Source of the DNA: Candidatus Brevundimonas colombiensis
Lineage (GTDB): Bacteria; Pseudomonadota; Alphaproteobacteria; Caulobacterales; Caulobacteraceae
NCBI GenBank assembly: GCA_029202665.1
Contig: CP119326.1
Span: 744,001 to 808,000, forward strand
Reading direction: 5' to 3'
Length of the DNA: 64,000 bases
Under the pieces are notes generated by a model. The model was not told the origin of the DNA. It did no database searches and saw only the letters and a program-made list of their open reading frames with translations. How positions within the stretch are numbered: the stretch's first letter is position 1; each line of letters starts with the position of its first letter. Shown here in pieces: positions 34,906 to 44,291 of this stretch. A program made the position numbers and the translations under genes.

Positions 34906-37767
34906 ATGCGCCGCACTGGCTGTCTCGTCGCCGCCGCCGCCCTTCTGGCGGTGTCCACCCCCGTCTGGGCGTCCGTCGCGCGCCTGCCCGTCGCCCAGGC
35001 TGCGCCGACCGCTCCGGCCGCGCCTCGCGCCGCGCCCGTCGCCGATCTGGTCGCCGCCGTGGATATTCCCTACACCCGGTTCACGCTGGACAACGGCCTG
35101 ACCGTCCTGGTCCACGAGGATCACAAGGCGCCGGTCGTCGCCGTTTCGGTCTGGTACAACGTCGGCTCAAAGGACGAACCCGCCGGCAAGACCGGCTTCG
35201 CCCACCTGTTCGAACACCTGATGTTCGGCGGTTCGGAAAATGCGCCCGGAAGCTATTTCACGCCGATGCGCAACATGGGCGCGACCGACATGAACGGGAC
35301 CACCTATTTCGACCGCACCAACTATTTCGAGACCGTGCCGGTCCCGGCGCTTGAACAGGCCCTGTTCATGGAAAGCGACCGGATGGGCTATATGCTGGGC
35401 GCCATCAGCCAGCAGACGCTGGATCTGCAACGCGGCGTCGTCCAGAACGAAAAGCGTCAGGGCGACAACCAGCCCTATGGCCTGAACCAGTACAAGCAGC
35501 TGGAGGCTCTGTTCCCCGAAGGCCACCCCTATCGCCACTCGACCATCGGCTCGATGGCCGATCTGGACGCCGCCTCGATGCAGACGGTGCGCGACTGGTT
35601 CACTTCCAACTACGGCCCGAACAATGCGGTTCTGGTTCTGGCCGGCGACATCACGCCCGCCAAGGCCCGCGAACTGACCGACAAATACTTCGGCCCCATC
35701 GCGCGCGGTCCCGTCAACAATCCCGCCCAGGCGCCGACGCCGACCCTGGCCGCCCCGGTCAACGAGACGACCCGCGACCGGGTGTCCAACGCCCAGGTCG
35801 AGATCAGCTGGGCCGTGCCCGGCATGCTGGACGCGGATTCCGTGCCGCTCAGCGTCGCCGCATCGGTCCTGGGCGGCCTGGCGTCCTCGCGCCTCGACAA
35901 CGAACTGGTGCGCGGCGAACAGACGGCGGTTTCGGTCAGCGCCGGCAACAACGCCTTCCATCGCATCGGCGTCTTCCAGATGAGCGCCATGGTCAAACCG
36001 GGCGAGGACCCGGCCGCCGTCGAGGCGCGGATGCGCGAAATCCTGAACGGCCTGATCGCCGATGGCCCGACCCAGGACGAGATCAACCGCGTCGTCACCC
36101 AATATGCGTCGCGTCGCATCCAGGGTCTGGAACAGGTCGGCGGCTTCGGCGGCAAGGCCACGGCCCTGGCCGAGGGCCAGCTCTACGCCGGTGATCCCGA
36201 ATTCTACAAGAAGCAGCTGGCCGCCTACGCCGCCGTCACGCCCGCGCAGGTCAAGGCCGCCATGCAGAAGTGGCTGACCCGACCGGCCTATACGCTGACG
36301 ACCCTGCCCGGCGAGCGTGAAGCCTATCAGGAGGCGGCCGCCGCCCCGTCCGGCGCCAACCATACGCCGGCCCCGGAAATCCAGCGCAAGACACGCATGG
36401 CCCGGCCCGAGATCGGCCAGGTCGCCAACGTCGACTTCCCGGCCGTCGAACGCACGCGCCTGTCGAACGGCATGGAGGTGATCTACGCCCATCGCGACGC
36501 CACGCCGACGACCCGGATCGCGCTCGACTTCGACGCGGGTCTGGCCGCCGACGACCGGTCCAAACTGGGTCTGCAGACCCTGATGCTGGACCTGATGGAC
36601 GAGGGCGCCGGCGGTCGTGACGCGACGCAACTGGCCGAGGCGCAGGAAGCCCTGGGGGCCAGCATCACCACCGGCGCCACGATGGACAGCTCGCTGGTCC
36701 AGCTGTCGGCCCTGACGCCGAACCTTCAGCCGTCGGTGGCGCTGATGGCCGATGTGGTGCGTCGCCCGACCTTCGCCCCGGCCGAGCTGGAGCGCCTGCG
36801 GGCCGCGCGCCTGTCGCGCATCGCCGCCGAACGCACCCAGCCGGCCGCCCTGGCCAGCCGCGCCCTGCCTGAACTGATCTATGGCGCGGCCAGCCCCTAT
36901 GGCCGTCCGTTCAGCGGCGCCGGCGACGAGACCAGCGTCAAGGCGATCACCGAGGCGGACATCCGCACCGACCACGCCAAATGGATCCGGCCCGATAACG
37001 CCAAGCTGTTCGTCGTGTCGGACAAGTCGCTGGCCGAAATCACGCCGATTCTGGACGCTGCCTTCGGCCAGTGGGTGCCGCCCGCATCGGCCAGGCCGGT
37101 CAAGGATTTCTCGGCCCCGATCCCGGCCGCGACGCCCAAGATCGTGCTGATCGACCGCCCGCAATCACCCCAGTCCTACATCATGGGCGGCGAGGTTCTG
37201 GGCGTTTCGGGCACGGACGATCTGCTGGTGCTCAATGCGGCCAACAACGTGCTGGGCAACGACTTCCTGTCGCGCATCAACTCGGACCTGCGCGAGACCA
37301 AGAGCTGGTCCTACGGCGTCAACGCCTCGGTCAATCCGTTCGCCGGTCGCGTGCCCTATCTGGTGACCGCCCCGGTCCAGGCCGACAAGACCGGCCCGGC
37401 CATTGAGGCGCTGAACCAGCAGTTCAACGACTTCCTGTCGGGCGGCAAGGGCGTGACGCCGGAAGAGCTGCAACGCACCGTCAACGGCAACACCCGCCGT
37501 CTGGCAGGCAGCTACGAGACCTCGGCGGCCGTACTGGGGGCCATGCGCCAGAACGCCCTGCTGGGCCGGCCCGACGACTATCCCGAAACGGTCGCGGCGC
37601 GCACCAACGCCCTGACGGCCGCCCAGCTGGACGCCGCCGCCAAGGCCGCCATCGACCCGTCCCGCTTCGTCTGGGTCGTGGTCGGGGACGCCTCGGTGGT
37701 CAAGCCGCAGCTGGACGCCCTGGGCATCCCGGTCGAGGTCCGCTCAGCCGCGCCCGCCGCCCAGTAG
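34906..37767 (+). CDS. M16-family zinc peptidase (pitrilysin/insulinase-like), exported
   Basis: 953 residues with a signal peptide (LVAAAALLAVSTPVWA). The inverted zinc motif HLFEH is at 100-104, with the downstream glutamate in QNEKRQGDN. The second half (from about residue 500, beginning RTRLSNGMEVIYAHRDATP) repeats the M16 fold without a zinc motif. This active-plus-inactive two-domain design is typical of periplasmic M16B peptidases that degrade small peptides. A strong terminator follows at 37793. Confidence 0.92.
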   Translation: MRRTGCLVAAAALLAVSTPVWASVARLPVAQAAPTAPAAPRAAPVADLVAAVDIPYTRFTLDNGLTVLVHEDHKAPVVAVSVWYNVGSKDEPAGKTGFAHLFEHLMFGGSENAPGSYFTPMRNMGATDMNGTTYFDRTNYFETVPVPALEQALFMESDRMGYMLGAISQQTLDLQRGVVQNEKRQGDNQPYGLNQYKQLEALFPEGHPYRHSTIGSMADLDAASMQTVRDWFTSNYGPNNAVLVLAGDITPAKARELTDKYFGPIARGPVNNPAQAPTPTLAAPVNETTRDRVSNAQVEISWAVPGMLDADSVPLSVAASVLGGLASSRLDNELVRGEQTAVSVSAGNNAFHRIGVFQMSAMVKPGEDPAAVEARMREILNGLIADGPTQDEINRVVTQYASRRIQGLEQVGGFGGKATALAEGQLYAGDPEFYKKQLAAYAAVTPAQVKAAMQKWLTRPAYTLTTLPGEREAYQEAAAAPSGANHTPAPEIQRKTRMARPEIGQVANVDFPAVERTRLSNGMEVIYAHRDATPTTRIALDFDAGLAADDRSKLGLQTLMLDLMDEGAGGRDATQLAEAQEALGASITTGATMDSSLVQLSALTPNLQPSVALMADVVRRPTFAPAELERLRAARLSRIAAERTQPAALASRALPELIYGAASPYGRPFSGAGDETSVKAITEADIRTDHAKWIRPDNAKLFVVSDKSLAEITPILDAAFGQWVPPASARPVKDFSAPIPAATPKIVLIDRPQSPQSYIMGGEVLGVSGTDDLLVLNAANNVLGNDFLSRINSDLRETKSWSYGVNASVNPFAGRVPYLVTAPVQADKTGPAIEALNQQFNDFLSGGKGVTPEELQRTVNGNTRRLAGSYETSAAVLGAMRQNALLGRPDDYPETVAARTNALTAAQLDAAAKAAIDPSRFVWVVVGDASVVKPQLDALGIPVEVRSAAPAAQ

Positions 37768-37792
37768 GGCGCAGACAGGCTGGAACGACGAA

Positions 37793-37821
37793 GGCCCGGA
37801 GAGCGATCTCCGGGCCTTTTT
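37793..37821 (+). terminator. Rho-independent terminator of the M16 peptidase gene
   Basis: Ten-base perfect stem GGCCCGGAGA/TCTCCGGGCC with loop GCGA followed by five T, 26 bases after the stop codon. Confidence 0.92.
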
Positions 37822-37837
37822 CGTGGCTGCCTCTGTT

Positions 37838-37947
37838 CCGTCACCCTCTAGCCTGACCCGAGGATCGGACGTGGGTCGAGCCTGTGCGTCACCCATGGCG
37901 CAATCCGGCGCAACATCCGGCCCTCGGGGCAAGCCCGAGGGTGACGG
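37838..37947. repeat. Intergenic palindromic element, type 1
   Basis: The left arm CCGTCACCCTCTAGCCTGAC and the right arm, whose complement begins CCGTCACCCTCGGGCTTG, face each other over about 110 bases between the M16 peptidase terminator and engB. The sequence type (GTCACCCTCGGGCTTG...) is common in alphaproteobacterial intergenic regions. No gene is present. Confidence 0.55.
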
Positions 37948-37959
37948 GGGGAAAGTGTT

Positions 37960-38613
37960 TCAGTCCAGCGTCGCGCCGGTCGTGCGCATGATCTCGGCGC
38001 GCAGTTCGGGCAGGCCCAGGCCCTTTTCCGACGAGGTCAGGGCGACCACGGGGAAGGCGGCGGGGCGTTTGGAAATGGCCTTGAGCGTGGCCTCCTGCAC
38101 CTTCTCGCCCTCGCCCTTCTTCAGCTTGTCGGCCTTGGTCAGGACGATCTGATAGCTGACGGCGGCCAGATCCAGGGCGTCCAGCGCCTCGGCGTCCACG
38201 TTCTTGAGTCCATGGCGGCTGTCGATCAGCAGATAGACCCGTTTCAGCGTCACGCGGCCGCGCAGATAGTCGCGGCCCAGGTCCTGGAACTTCTTGACCG
38301 TGGTCTTGGACGCCTTGGCCCAGCCATAGCCGGGCAGGTCGACCAGACGCATCCGGCCGTCCAGGTCGAAGAAGTTGACCTCGCGCGTGCGGCCCGGCTC
38401 GTTGGAGGCGCGGGCCAGTTTGTGCATGCCGACCAATCCGTTGATCAGGCTGGACTTGCCGACATTGGAGCGACCGGCGAAGGCGATCTCGGGCAGGTCG
38501 GAATCGGGCAGTTGCTCGATCTTGGCCGCGCCCATGACGAAGGTCGCGGGCCGCGCGAACAGGATGCGCGCGGCCTCGATCTCCTCGGGCGTGAACTCGG
38601 TCTCTTCGATCAC
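37960..38613 (-). CDS. engB: Ribosome-biogenesis GTPase EngB/YsxC
   Basis: 217 residues. G1 GRSNVGKSS, G3 DLPGYG and G4 TKADK identify the circularly typical EngB GTPase, needed for large-subunit assembly. The start is GTG 38613, which overlaps the yidC stop (GTGA); the longer reading frame upstream is the antisense-free shadow of yidC and is rejected. The position after yidC matches other alphaproteobacteria. Confidence 0.94.
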   Translation of the reverse strand: MIEETEFTPEEIEAARILFARPATFVMGAAKIEQLPDSDLPEIAFAGRSNVGKSSLINGLVGMHKLARASNEPGRTREVNFFDLDGRMRLVDLPGYGWAKASKTTVKKFQDLGRDYLRGRVTLKRVYLLIDSRHGLKNVDAEALDALDLAAVSYQIVLTKADKLKKGEGEKVQEATLKAISKRPAAFPVVALTSSEKGLGLPELRAEIMRTTGATLD

Positions 38614-40406
38614 GCCGGCGATTTCTTGAAGCGGGCGAAGAAGGCGTCGATCGGGTTCTCGGCCTTGTAGCGGTGCATGATGACGTACTGCTGCAGGATG
38701 GTCAGGACGTTGGACCAGGCCCAGTAGATCAACAGGCCGGCCGCGAACGGCGCCATGATGAAGGTGAAGATCAGCGGCATGAACTGGAAGATCTGACGCT
38801 GGACCGGATCGGCCGCCGGCGGGTTCATCGCCGTCTGCAGCCACATGGTCAGGCCGTAGGCGATGGCCAGGAGGCCCAGATGCAGCGGACCGGCCAGAAG
38901 GCCGCCGATCAGCGGCGCCATCGCCGGATCCCACGGGATCAGGCCGAACAGGTTCCAGATCGACGACGGATCGCGCGCCGACAGGTCGTGGATGAAGCCC
39001 AGGAACGGCTGGTGACGCATTTCGATGGTCACGGTCAGCACCTTGTACAGGGCGTAGAAGACCGGAATCTGCAGCACCAGCGGAAGGCACCCGGCGACCG
39101 GATTGATCTTCTCGCGCTGATACAGCGCCATGGTTTCCTGCTGCTGCTTCTGCGGGTCGTCTTTGAACTTCTTCTTGATCTCCTCCATCTTGGGCTGGAG
39201 GTTCCGCATCTTGGACATCGAGGCGTAGGCGTTGTTGGCCAGCGGGAACATCACCAGCTTGACGATGACGGTCAGGGCCAGAATGGCCACGCCGAAGCTG
39301 CCGACCAGGCCATAGACGTTCTCAAGAATCCAGAAGATCGGGCGCGTCAGGAACCAGAACATGCCCCAGTCGATCGCATAGACGAAGCGGGGCAGTTTCA
39401 GGCTCTGCTCATAGGATTTCAGCACCTCGGCGCGCTTGACCCCGGCGAACAGACGCTGGGTCTCGGTCGCGGTTGCGCCCGGCTGGACGGTGCGGGTCGT
39501 GCCCAGCAGATTGGCTTCCAGCTGCTGGGCCGCGCCCTCGCCGCGCACGCGGAATTCGGTTTCGACCGCCTCGTTCTGCTGGGGCAGCAGGGCCGCCAGC
39601 CAGTATTTGTCGGTGATGCCCAGCCAGCCGCCGGTCGAGGCGTTGGCGATGCGCGGCTCCTTCAGCCAGTCCTTGTATTTCTTCTGCTCGGTCCGATAGC
39701 CGCCCGGCTTGCCGAAGGTGCCGATGGCGCCCTCATGAACGATGTGCGACGAGCCGGCCGCAGGCGGAACGCCCTGGCGCTGAACACTGCCGTAGGGGGC
39801 GATGGTGATGGCCTGGGTTCCCAGGTTCTGGACCGTGTCCTGGATCGAGAAGACGTACCTGTCATCGACCGACATGACGCGGGTGAAGCGCAGACCCTGA
39901 CCATTGTCCCAGGTCAGGGTGATCGGCGTGGTCGGCGTCAGGGTCGAACCATTGGTCAGGCGCCAGACCGTGTTCGGGCCAGGCACGCCCCCGGCCACGT
40001 TCGGGCCGGTCCAGCCGAACTGGGCGAAATAGGCGTTCTGCATCCCCTGCGGTCGGAACAGCTCCACCGGCTGGGGCTTGTCCTGGACCTCGCGGTAGTC
40101 GGTCAGGAACAGGTCGTCGATCCGACCGCCCTGCAGCGACAGCGACCCCTTCAGCGTGCCGGACTGGATCGGCACCCGCGCGGCGCTGCTCAGCGCCTGA
40201 CTGCGGTCGGTGACAAAGGTCGGCCCCTGAAGGCTCTGCGCCGTGTGGGCGACATTTTCGGCCGTCTGCGACTGTTCGGCGTGGGCGGCCTGTTGCATGG
40301 CCCGCCGCTCGGCCTGCGGACGCAGAACGGCGAAATAATAGATCCCCATGATCAGGGCCGAGCACACGATGAAGATGATCGTGTTGCGCGTGTTCTCGTT
40401 TTTCAT
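38610..40406 (-). CDS. yidC: Membrane protein insertase YidC
   Basis: 598 residues: an N-terminal membrane anchor (TIIFIVCSALIMGIYYFAVL), a large periplasmic beta-domain (about 60-350), and the conserved insertase core with LVMFPLANNAYASMSKMRNLQPKMEEI and the PVFYALYKVL, IHDLSARDP and PLIFTFIMAPFAAGL segments. It inserts inner-membrane proteins with or without SecYEG. It overlaps rnpA and engB by four bases each. Confidence 0.97.
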   Translation of the reverse strand: MKNENTRNTIIFIVCSALIMGIYYFAVLRPQAERRAMQQAAHAEQSQTAENVAHTAQSLQGPTFVTDRSQALSSAARVPIQSGTLKGSLSLQGGRIDDLFLTDYREVQDKPQPVELFRPQGMQNAYFAQFGWTGPNVAGGVPGPNTVWRLTNGSTLTPTTPITLTWDNGQGLRFTRVMSVDDRYVFSIQDTVQNLGTQAITIAPYGSVQRQGVPPAAGSSHIVHEGAIGTFGKPGGYRTEQKKYKDWLKEPRIANASTGGWLGITDKYWLAALLPQQNEAVETEFRVRGEGAAQQLEANLLGTTRTVQPGATATETQRLFAGVKRAEVLKSYEQSLKLPRFVYAIDWGMFWFLTRPIFWILENVYGLVGSFGVAILALTVIVKLVMFPLANNAYASMSKMRNLQPKMEEIKKKFKDDPQKQQQETMALYQREKINPVAGCLPLVLQIPVFYALYKVLTVTIEMRHQPFLGFIHDLSARDPSSIWNLFGLIPWDPAMAPLIGGLLAGPLHLGLLAIAYGLTMWLQTAMNPPAADPVQRQIFQFMPLIFTFIMAPFAAGLLIYWAWSNVLTILQQYVIMHRYKAENPIDAFFARFKKSPA

Positions 40407-40807
40407 GGAATCTGGCGGTCCTGGCCGGAAGGGGCGCGGGCGGGCGAAGGCTTGGCAGCCTTGGGTGTCGCCAGCCTTGTAAGGGTGGATTTCACGTCGT
40501 CAAGCAAACGGTCCCACGCGCGCTCGGTCGTGCCCATGCGGGCGATGAAGACATAGTCGCTGCCGGGCACGCCATGATGGGCCAGCATGGCCCGCGCGGC
40601 CTCGCGCAGACGGCGTTTGGCGCGGTTGCGAACCACCGCTCCGCCGATCTTTTTCGTGGCGGTGAAGCCCAGGCCGATGTGCGGCGAACCGTCGCCGCGC
40701 TCCAGCCGCTGGATCACCACGGCGCCGCGCGCCTCGGAAACGCCTTTGGCGGCCGCCAGGAACTGGGGCCGCCGCAACAGACGCTTGATCTGTAAAGGGT
40801 CGCTCAT
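40403..40807 (-). CDS. rnpA: Ribonuclease P protein component
   Basis: 134 residues. The RNA-binding signature RNRAKRRLREAAR and the aromatic/basic N-terminus (RLLRRPQFLAAAKG, GLGFTATKKIGGAV) are clear. It assists the catalytic RNA in 5' maturation of tRNAs. The C-terminal tail is a low-complexity Pro/Ala extension. It follows rpmH by 31 bases and overlaps yidC, the classic order. Confidence 0.96.
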   Translation of the reverse strand: MSDPLQIKRLLRRPQFLAAAKGVSEARGAVVIQRLERGDGSPHIGLGFTATKKIGGAVVRNRAKRRLREAARAMLAHHGVPGSDYVFIARMGTTERAWDRLLDDVKSTLTRLATPKAAKPSPARAPSGQDRQIP

Positions 40808-40838
40808 GCGTCCGAAAGACCGGGACGCGATAAGCCGC

Positions 40839-40973
40839 TTACGCCGTCAGGCGCTTGCGGCCCTTGGCGCGACGGCGCGCAACGATCTTCTGGCCGTTCT
40901 TGGTGGCCATCCGGCTGCGGAAGCCGTGACGGCGCTTGCGCACGAGTCGCGACGGCTGATAGGTCCGCTTCAC
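40839..40973 (-). CDS. rpmH: 50S ribosomal protein L34
   Basis: 44 residues beginning VKRTYQPSRLVRKRRHGF and ending GRKRLTA; near-identical to bacterial L34. The start codon is GTG at 40973. It lies at the head of the rpmH-rnpA-yidC-engB run and is divergent from the TVP38 gene, so its promoter is within 40974-41099. Confidence 0.97.
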   Translation of the reverse strand: MKRTYQPSRLVRKRRHGFRSRMATKNGQKIVARRRAKGRKRLTA

Positions 40974-41099
40974 GGTCGGCTCCTGACGTTAAAAGGTTGG
41001 GCGACGGGGCAAGAGGCGTCCGCCGCAGGAAGGGCGGGCGTATAAGTCGCATGATCGCGCGAGTCAACGCTCGGTCGGCAATTCGGGAATGACGGACCT

Positions 41100-41849
41100 A
41101 TGGCGAAACGAACGGCGAAGGAGTGGGCCCTGCGGCTGGCGCCGCTCGTGGCCATCGCCGGCCTGGTGGTCGCCTTCTTCGCCCTGGGCTGGAACCGCTA
41201 TCTGTCGATGGATCTGATCCGCGAGCACGGGCTGAACCTTCAGGCCTACGCCCGGGATCACTGGTGGATCGCGCTGGCGGCCTTCGTCGCTGTCTATGCC
41301 CTCGCCACCGCCTCGACCATTCCGGGGCCGGTCTTCCTGACCCTGCTGGGAGGGATGATGTTCGGCCCCTATGTCGGCGCCCTGGCCCAGTCGACGGGGG
41401 CCACCATCGGCTCGGTCGTCATCTATTATGTCTATCGCACCTCGATCGGTTCATGGCTGCGCGCCAAATTCGAGGCCGACGCCGGGTTCATGGATCGTCT
41501 GGCCAAGGGGATCGACCGCAACGCCTTCACCACCCTGTTCACCCTGCGCGTGATCCCCAGCGTCCCCTTCGTCCTGGTCAACGCCACGGCGGGGATGATG
41601 GCGGTGCCGCTGAGACCCTACGTCGTCGCCACCTTCATCGGCCTGTTGCCGTCCACCTTCATCTACACCTGGATCGGATCGCAGCTGGGCGATCTGTTGC
41701 GGGCCGGGGTGCGGCCGGACCTGCCGTTGTTGCTGCATCAGTTCTTCTGGCCGCTGATGGGGGTGGTCTTCCTGTCGCTGCTGCTGCCCATCGGCATCAA
41801 GCTTTTCCAGATGATCCGTGCACGGCGGATCGCGGAGACGCCGGCATGA
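41100..41849 (+). CDS. TVP38/TMEM64-family (VTT domain) membrane protein
   Basis: 249 residues with about six hydrophobic segments. The VTT/SNARE-associated core is visible: STIPGPVFLTLLGGMMFGPYVGALAQSTGA-type sequence, then LRVIPSVPFVLVNATAGM and FIGLLPSTFIYTWIGSQLG. DedA/TVP38 proteins act in membrane lipid flipping or undecaprenyl-phosphate recycling; this member's substrate is unknown. Its stop overlaps the following histidine kinase start (ATGA), so the two are translationally coupled. Confidence 0.87.
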   Translation: MAKRTAKEWALRLAPLVAIAGLVVAFFALGWNRYLSMDLIREHGLNLQAYARDHWWIALAAFVAVYALATASTIPGPVFLTLLGGMMFGPYVGALAQSTGATIGSVVIYYVYRTSIGSWLRAKFEADAGFMDRLAKGIDRNAFTTLFTLRVIPSVPFVLVNATAGMMAVPLRPYVVATFIGLLPSTFIYTWIGSQLGDLLRAGVRPDLPLLLHQFFWPLMGVVFLSLLLPIGIKLFQMIRARRIAETPA

Positions 41850-43318
41850 GCGCCCTGTTCGACCGGATCGCCGCGCGGCTGAACCTGTCGCCCGAACAGG
41901 CGGCGACCTGGCGCGAGCGGCTGACCCCGCGCGCGCCGGACGGGCTGTCGGCGCGGCTGCTGCTTCTGACGGTCGCCTTCACCCTGGCGGTGGAGGCCCT
42001 GATCATGGGTCCGAACCTGGCGGCCTTCCACGAACGCTGGCTGCGCGACCGGCTGCAGGCCGCCGAACTGGCCTCGGTCGGGGTCGAGGCCCTGCCCTAT
42101 AGCGCGGTCGAGGACGACACGGCGGCCGAGCTGATGCGGATCGGCGGGGTCCAGGCCGTGGCCCTGACCGAACAGGGCGTGCGGCGCCTGCTGCTGCAGG
42201 CCCCCAACCTGCCCCGCGCGCCCGAACTGATCGACCTGCGCCAGCAGGACAGCTGGGCGCGGCTGACCGACCCGTGGCGCACTCTGTTCGGGCACCCCGA
42301 CCGCTCGCTGCGGGTCCAGGCCAAGCCGCGCTATCGCTCGGGCGACTTCATCGAGATCGTCACCCCGGCCCAGCCGCTGAAGCTGGAGCTGAAGGCCTTT
42401 CTGCTGAACAGTCTTCTGGTCTCCCTGCTGATCTCGGTGACGGCCGGGGCGTTGCTGTACGGCGGGCTGGCGCTTCTGGTGCTGCGCCCGCTGCGGCGCG
42501 TGACCCGCTCGATGGAGCGGTTCGCCGCCGATCCCGAAAGCGAGGCCGAGACGCCCTCGGACCGGCACGACGAGATCGGCCGGGTCGAGCGGGAACTGAG
42601 CCGGATGCAGGAAGAGGTGCGCCAGTCCCTGCGTTCGCGCGCACGTCTGGTGGCGCTGGGCGAGGCGGTGGCCAAGATCAATCACGACCTGCGCAACATG
42701 CTGACCTCGGCCCAGATGGCGTCCGACCGGCTGGCGTCCTCGGCCGATCCCCAGGTCGCCAAGGCCCTGCCGCGACTGGAGCGGGCCCTGAGCCGCGCCG
42801 CCAGCCTGTCGCGCAACGTGCTTGAATACGGCAAGAGCGAGGAGCCGGCGCCGCAGAAGACCCGCGTCGTCCTGACCAAGGCCCTGACGCTGGCGGCCGA
42901 GGACGCCGGGCTGGACCCCGACGGCGTGCGTCTGATCAAACAGCTGCCGGCCCGGTTCGCGGTCGAGGCGGACCCCGACCAGCTTTATCGCATCCTGGTC
43001 AATCTGATGCGCAATGCGCGTCAGGCCATCGAGGCCGATCCGGGTCGCCCGCCCGAGCGACGCGGCCGGGGCGCCATCACCGTCAGCGCCTTCGGCGACG
43101 ACAGCTTCTGCGTGATCCGCATCGCCGACGACGGGCCGGGCATTCCTCCGCGCCTGGCCGAACGCCTGTTCGAACCCTTCGTCAGCTCCAAGAGCTCAGA
43201 CGGCACGGGCCTGGGTCTGACCATCTCGCGCGAACTGGCGGCGCTGCACGGCGGCGACCTGCGACTGGTTCAGGCGGACGGCGCCGGCGCCGTCTTCGAG
43301 CTGCGCCTGCCGTCCTGA
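41846..43318 (+). CDS. Sensor histidine kinase coupled to the TVP38 gene
   Basis: 490 residues. One membrane segment near 32-52, a periplasmic sensor of about 110 residues, a second segment near 190-220, HAMP, phosphoacceptor region KINHDLRNMLTSAQ, N-box NLMRNARQAI, G1 ADDGPGIP and G2 GTGLGLTISRELA. The HDLRN form is that of the NtrB-like kinases. No response regulator gene is nearby, so it is an orphan or a partner of a distant one. The overlap with a membrane transporter-like gene suggests it senses an envelope state. Confidence 0.87.
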   Translation: MSALFDRIAARLNLSPEQAATWRERLTPRAPDGLSARLLLLTVAFTLAVEALIMGPNLAAFHERWLRDRLQAAELASVGVEALPYSAVEDDTAAELMRIGGVQAVALTEQGVRRLLLQAPNLPRAPELIDLRQQDSWARLTDPWRTLFGHPDRSLRVQAKPRYRSGDFIEIVTPAQPLKLELKAFLLNSLLVSLLISVTAGALLYGGLALLVLRPLRRVTRSMERFAADPESEAETPSDRHDEIGRVERELSRMQEEVRQSLRSRARLVALGEAVAKINHDLRNMLTSAQMASDRLASSADPQVAKALPRLERALSRAASLSRNVLEYGKSEEPAPQKTRVVLTKALTLAAEDAGLDPDGVRLIKQLPARFAVEADPDQLYRILVNLMRNARQAIEADPGRPPERRGRGAITVSAFGDDSFCVIRIADDGPGIPPRLAERLFEPFVSSKSSDGTGLGLTISRELAALHGGDLRLVQADGAGAVFELRLPS

Positions 43319-43323
43319 GGCGG

Positions 43324-43587
43324 CTATTCCAATCCGTCGTCGGACACCACGAAGGCGCGGTTCTCGGCCTTGGCCTGGGCGGCCAGCTCGTCCTGCACCA
43401 GGTGCCAGCGCCGCAACCGTTCGTAGTCGATGGCGTGTTCCGGCGAGGCGTCAAGCCAGTGACGGAAATCCTCGATCTGCAACCGGGCGTCGGCGGCCGA
43501 TGAATCCGGCAGGGCCGGCACATTGGGCAGTTGGCGCGCGACTTCGGCGGGAATGGGGAAGTCGCCGGACGAGGTGCTGAGGATCAT
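43324..43587 (-). CDS. Small conserved hypothetical protein
   Basis: 87 residues from ATG 43587, with GAGACG about eight bases upstream. The sequence is acidic and soluble (FPIPAEVARQLPNVPAL, FRHWLDASPEHAIDYERLRRWHLVQDELAA) with predicted helices and no known motif. It converges with the kinase, leaving five bases. Codon use looks native. Function unknown. Confidence 0.6.
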   Translation of the reverse strand: MILSTSSGDFPIPAEVARQLPNVPALPDSSAADARLQIEDFRHWLDASPEHAIDYERLRRWHLVQDELAAQAKAENRAFVVSDDGLE

Positions 43588-43742
43588 GTTTCGTCTCTGA
43601 TCGAAGGTCGAGGAGGGTCCGAACCAACCATGCCGCGAAGCTGAACCGCGCGCCACCTTTTCGTGCGTGCGGCGTTGTTCCACCAGACAGGATATGGCCA
43701 AGCTGGCCTTCCAAACGGTTCTCTCATCAAGGATGAAGATCG

Positions 43743-44255
43743 ATGACCCTTCGCCCCTCGCTTCCGGTTCTGGTTCTGGTTCTGGCCCTTGCTGTCGCGG
43801 CGGCGCCGGCGGTCGCGCAAAATATGCCCCACAACGCGAGCCAGGCGCAGCCCTATACGGGTCCGGGGGCCTATCGCGACCAGCGCGCCCTGCCCGACCC
43901 AGCGGATCGCGAGGCCCTGCTGAAGGCGCGGGGCGAGGCCTATCACCGCGCCGGCGACAATAAGCAGACAGAGGAGGAGTTGCGCGCCACCCGCGCCCTG
44001 AACGACGAAATCACGGCTAGAAACGCCCTGGCCGACAAGGCCGACGCCGACGCCCGCCTGGACTATGACGCCGCACTGGCCCGGCATGAGATCGCCGTTC
44101 GCCAGGGCGAGGAACAGGCCCGCGCCGCCGCCGAGGCGACCCGCGCCGCTCAGGACCAGTACGATCGCGACTACGCCTCATGGCGCGAACAGGTTCGCCT
44201 GTGCCAGTCAGGCGTCCGCACGGCCTGCGGCGCGCCGGTCGGACCGGCGCGCTGA
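43743..44255 (+). CDS. Exported helical hypothetical protein
   Basis: 170 residues with a signal peptide (VLVLVLALAVAAAPAVAQ). The mature protein is rich in Ala, Asp, Glu and Arg with long helices from about 55 to 145, likely coiled coil, and two cysteines near the C-terminus (CQSGVRTAC) that could form a disulfide. No family recognised. Similar small exported proteins recur at 49504 and 50064. Confidence 0.65.
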   Translation: MTLRPSLPVLVLVLALAVAAAPAVAQNMPHNASQAQPYTGPGAYRDQRALPDPADREALLKARGEAYHRAGDNKQTEEELRATRALNDEITARNALADKADADARLDYDAALARHEIAVRQGEEQARAAAEATRAAQDQYDRDYASWREQVRLCQSGVRTACGAPVGPAR

Positions 44256-44291
44256 ATCCGTCGCGTCAGGCGGTTGATGGAACCTGGGCGA

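Noticed and set aside
38614..39090. N-terminal extension of engB
   Set aside because: These codons run inside yidC in another frame and look like shadow sequence; the GTG overlapping the yidC stop fits the operon.
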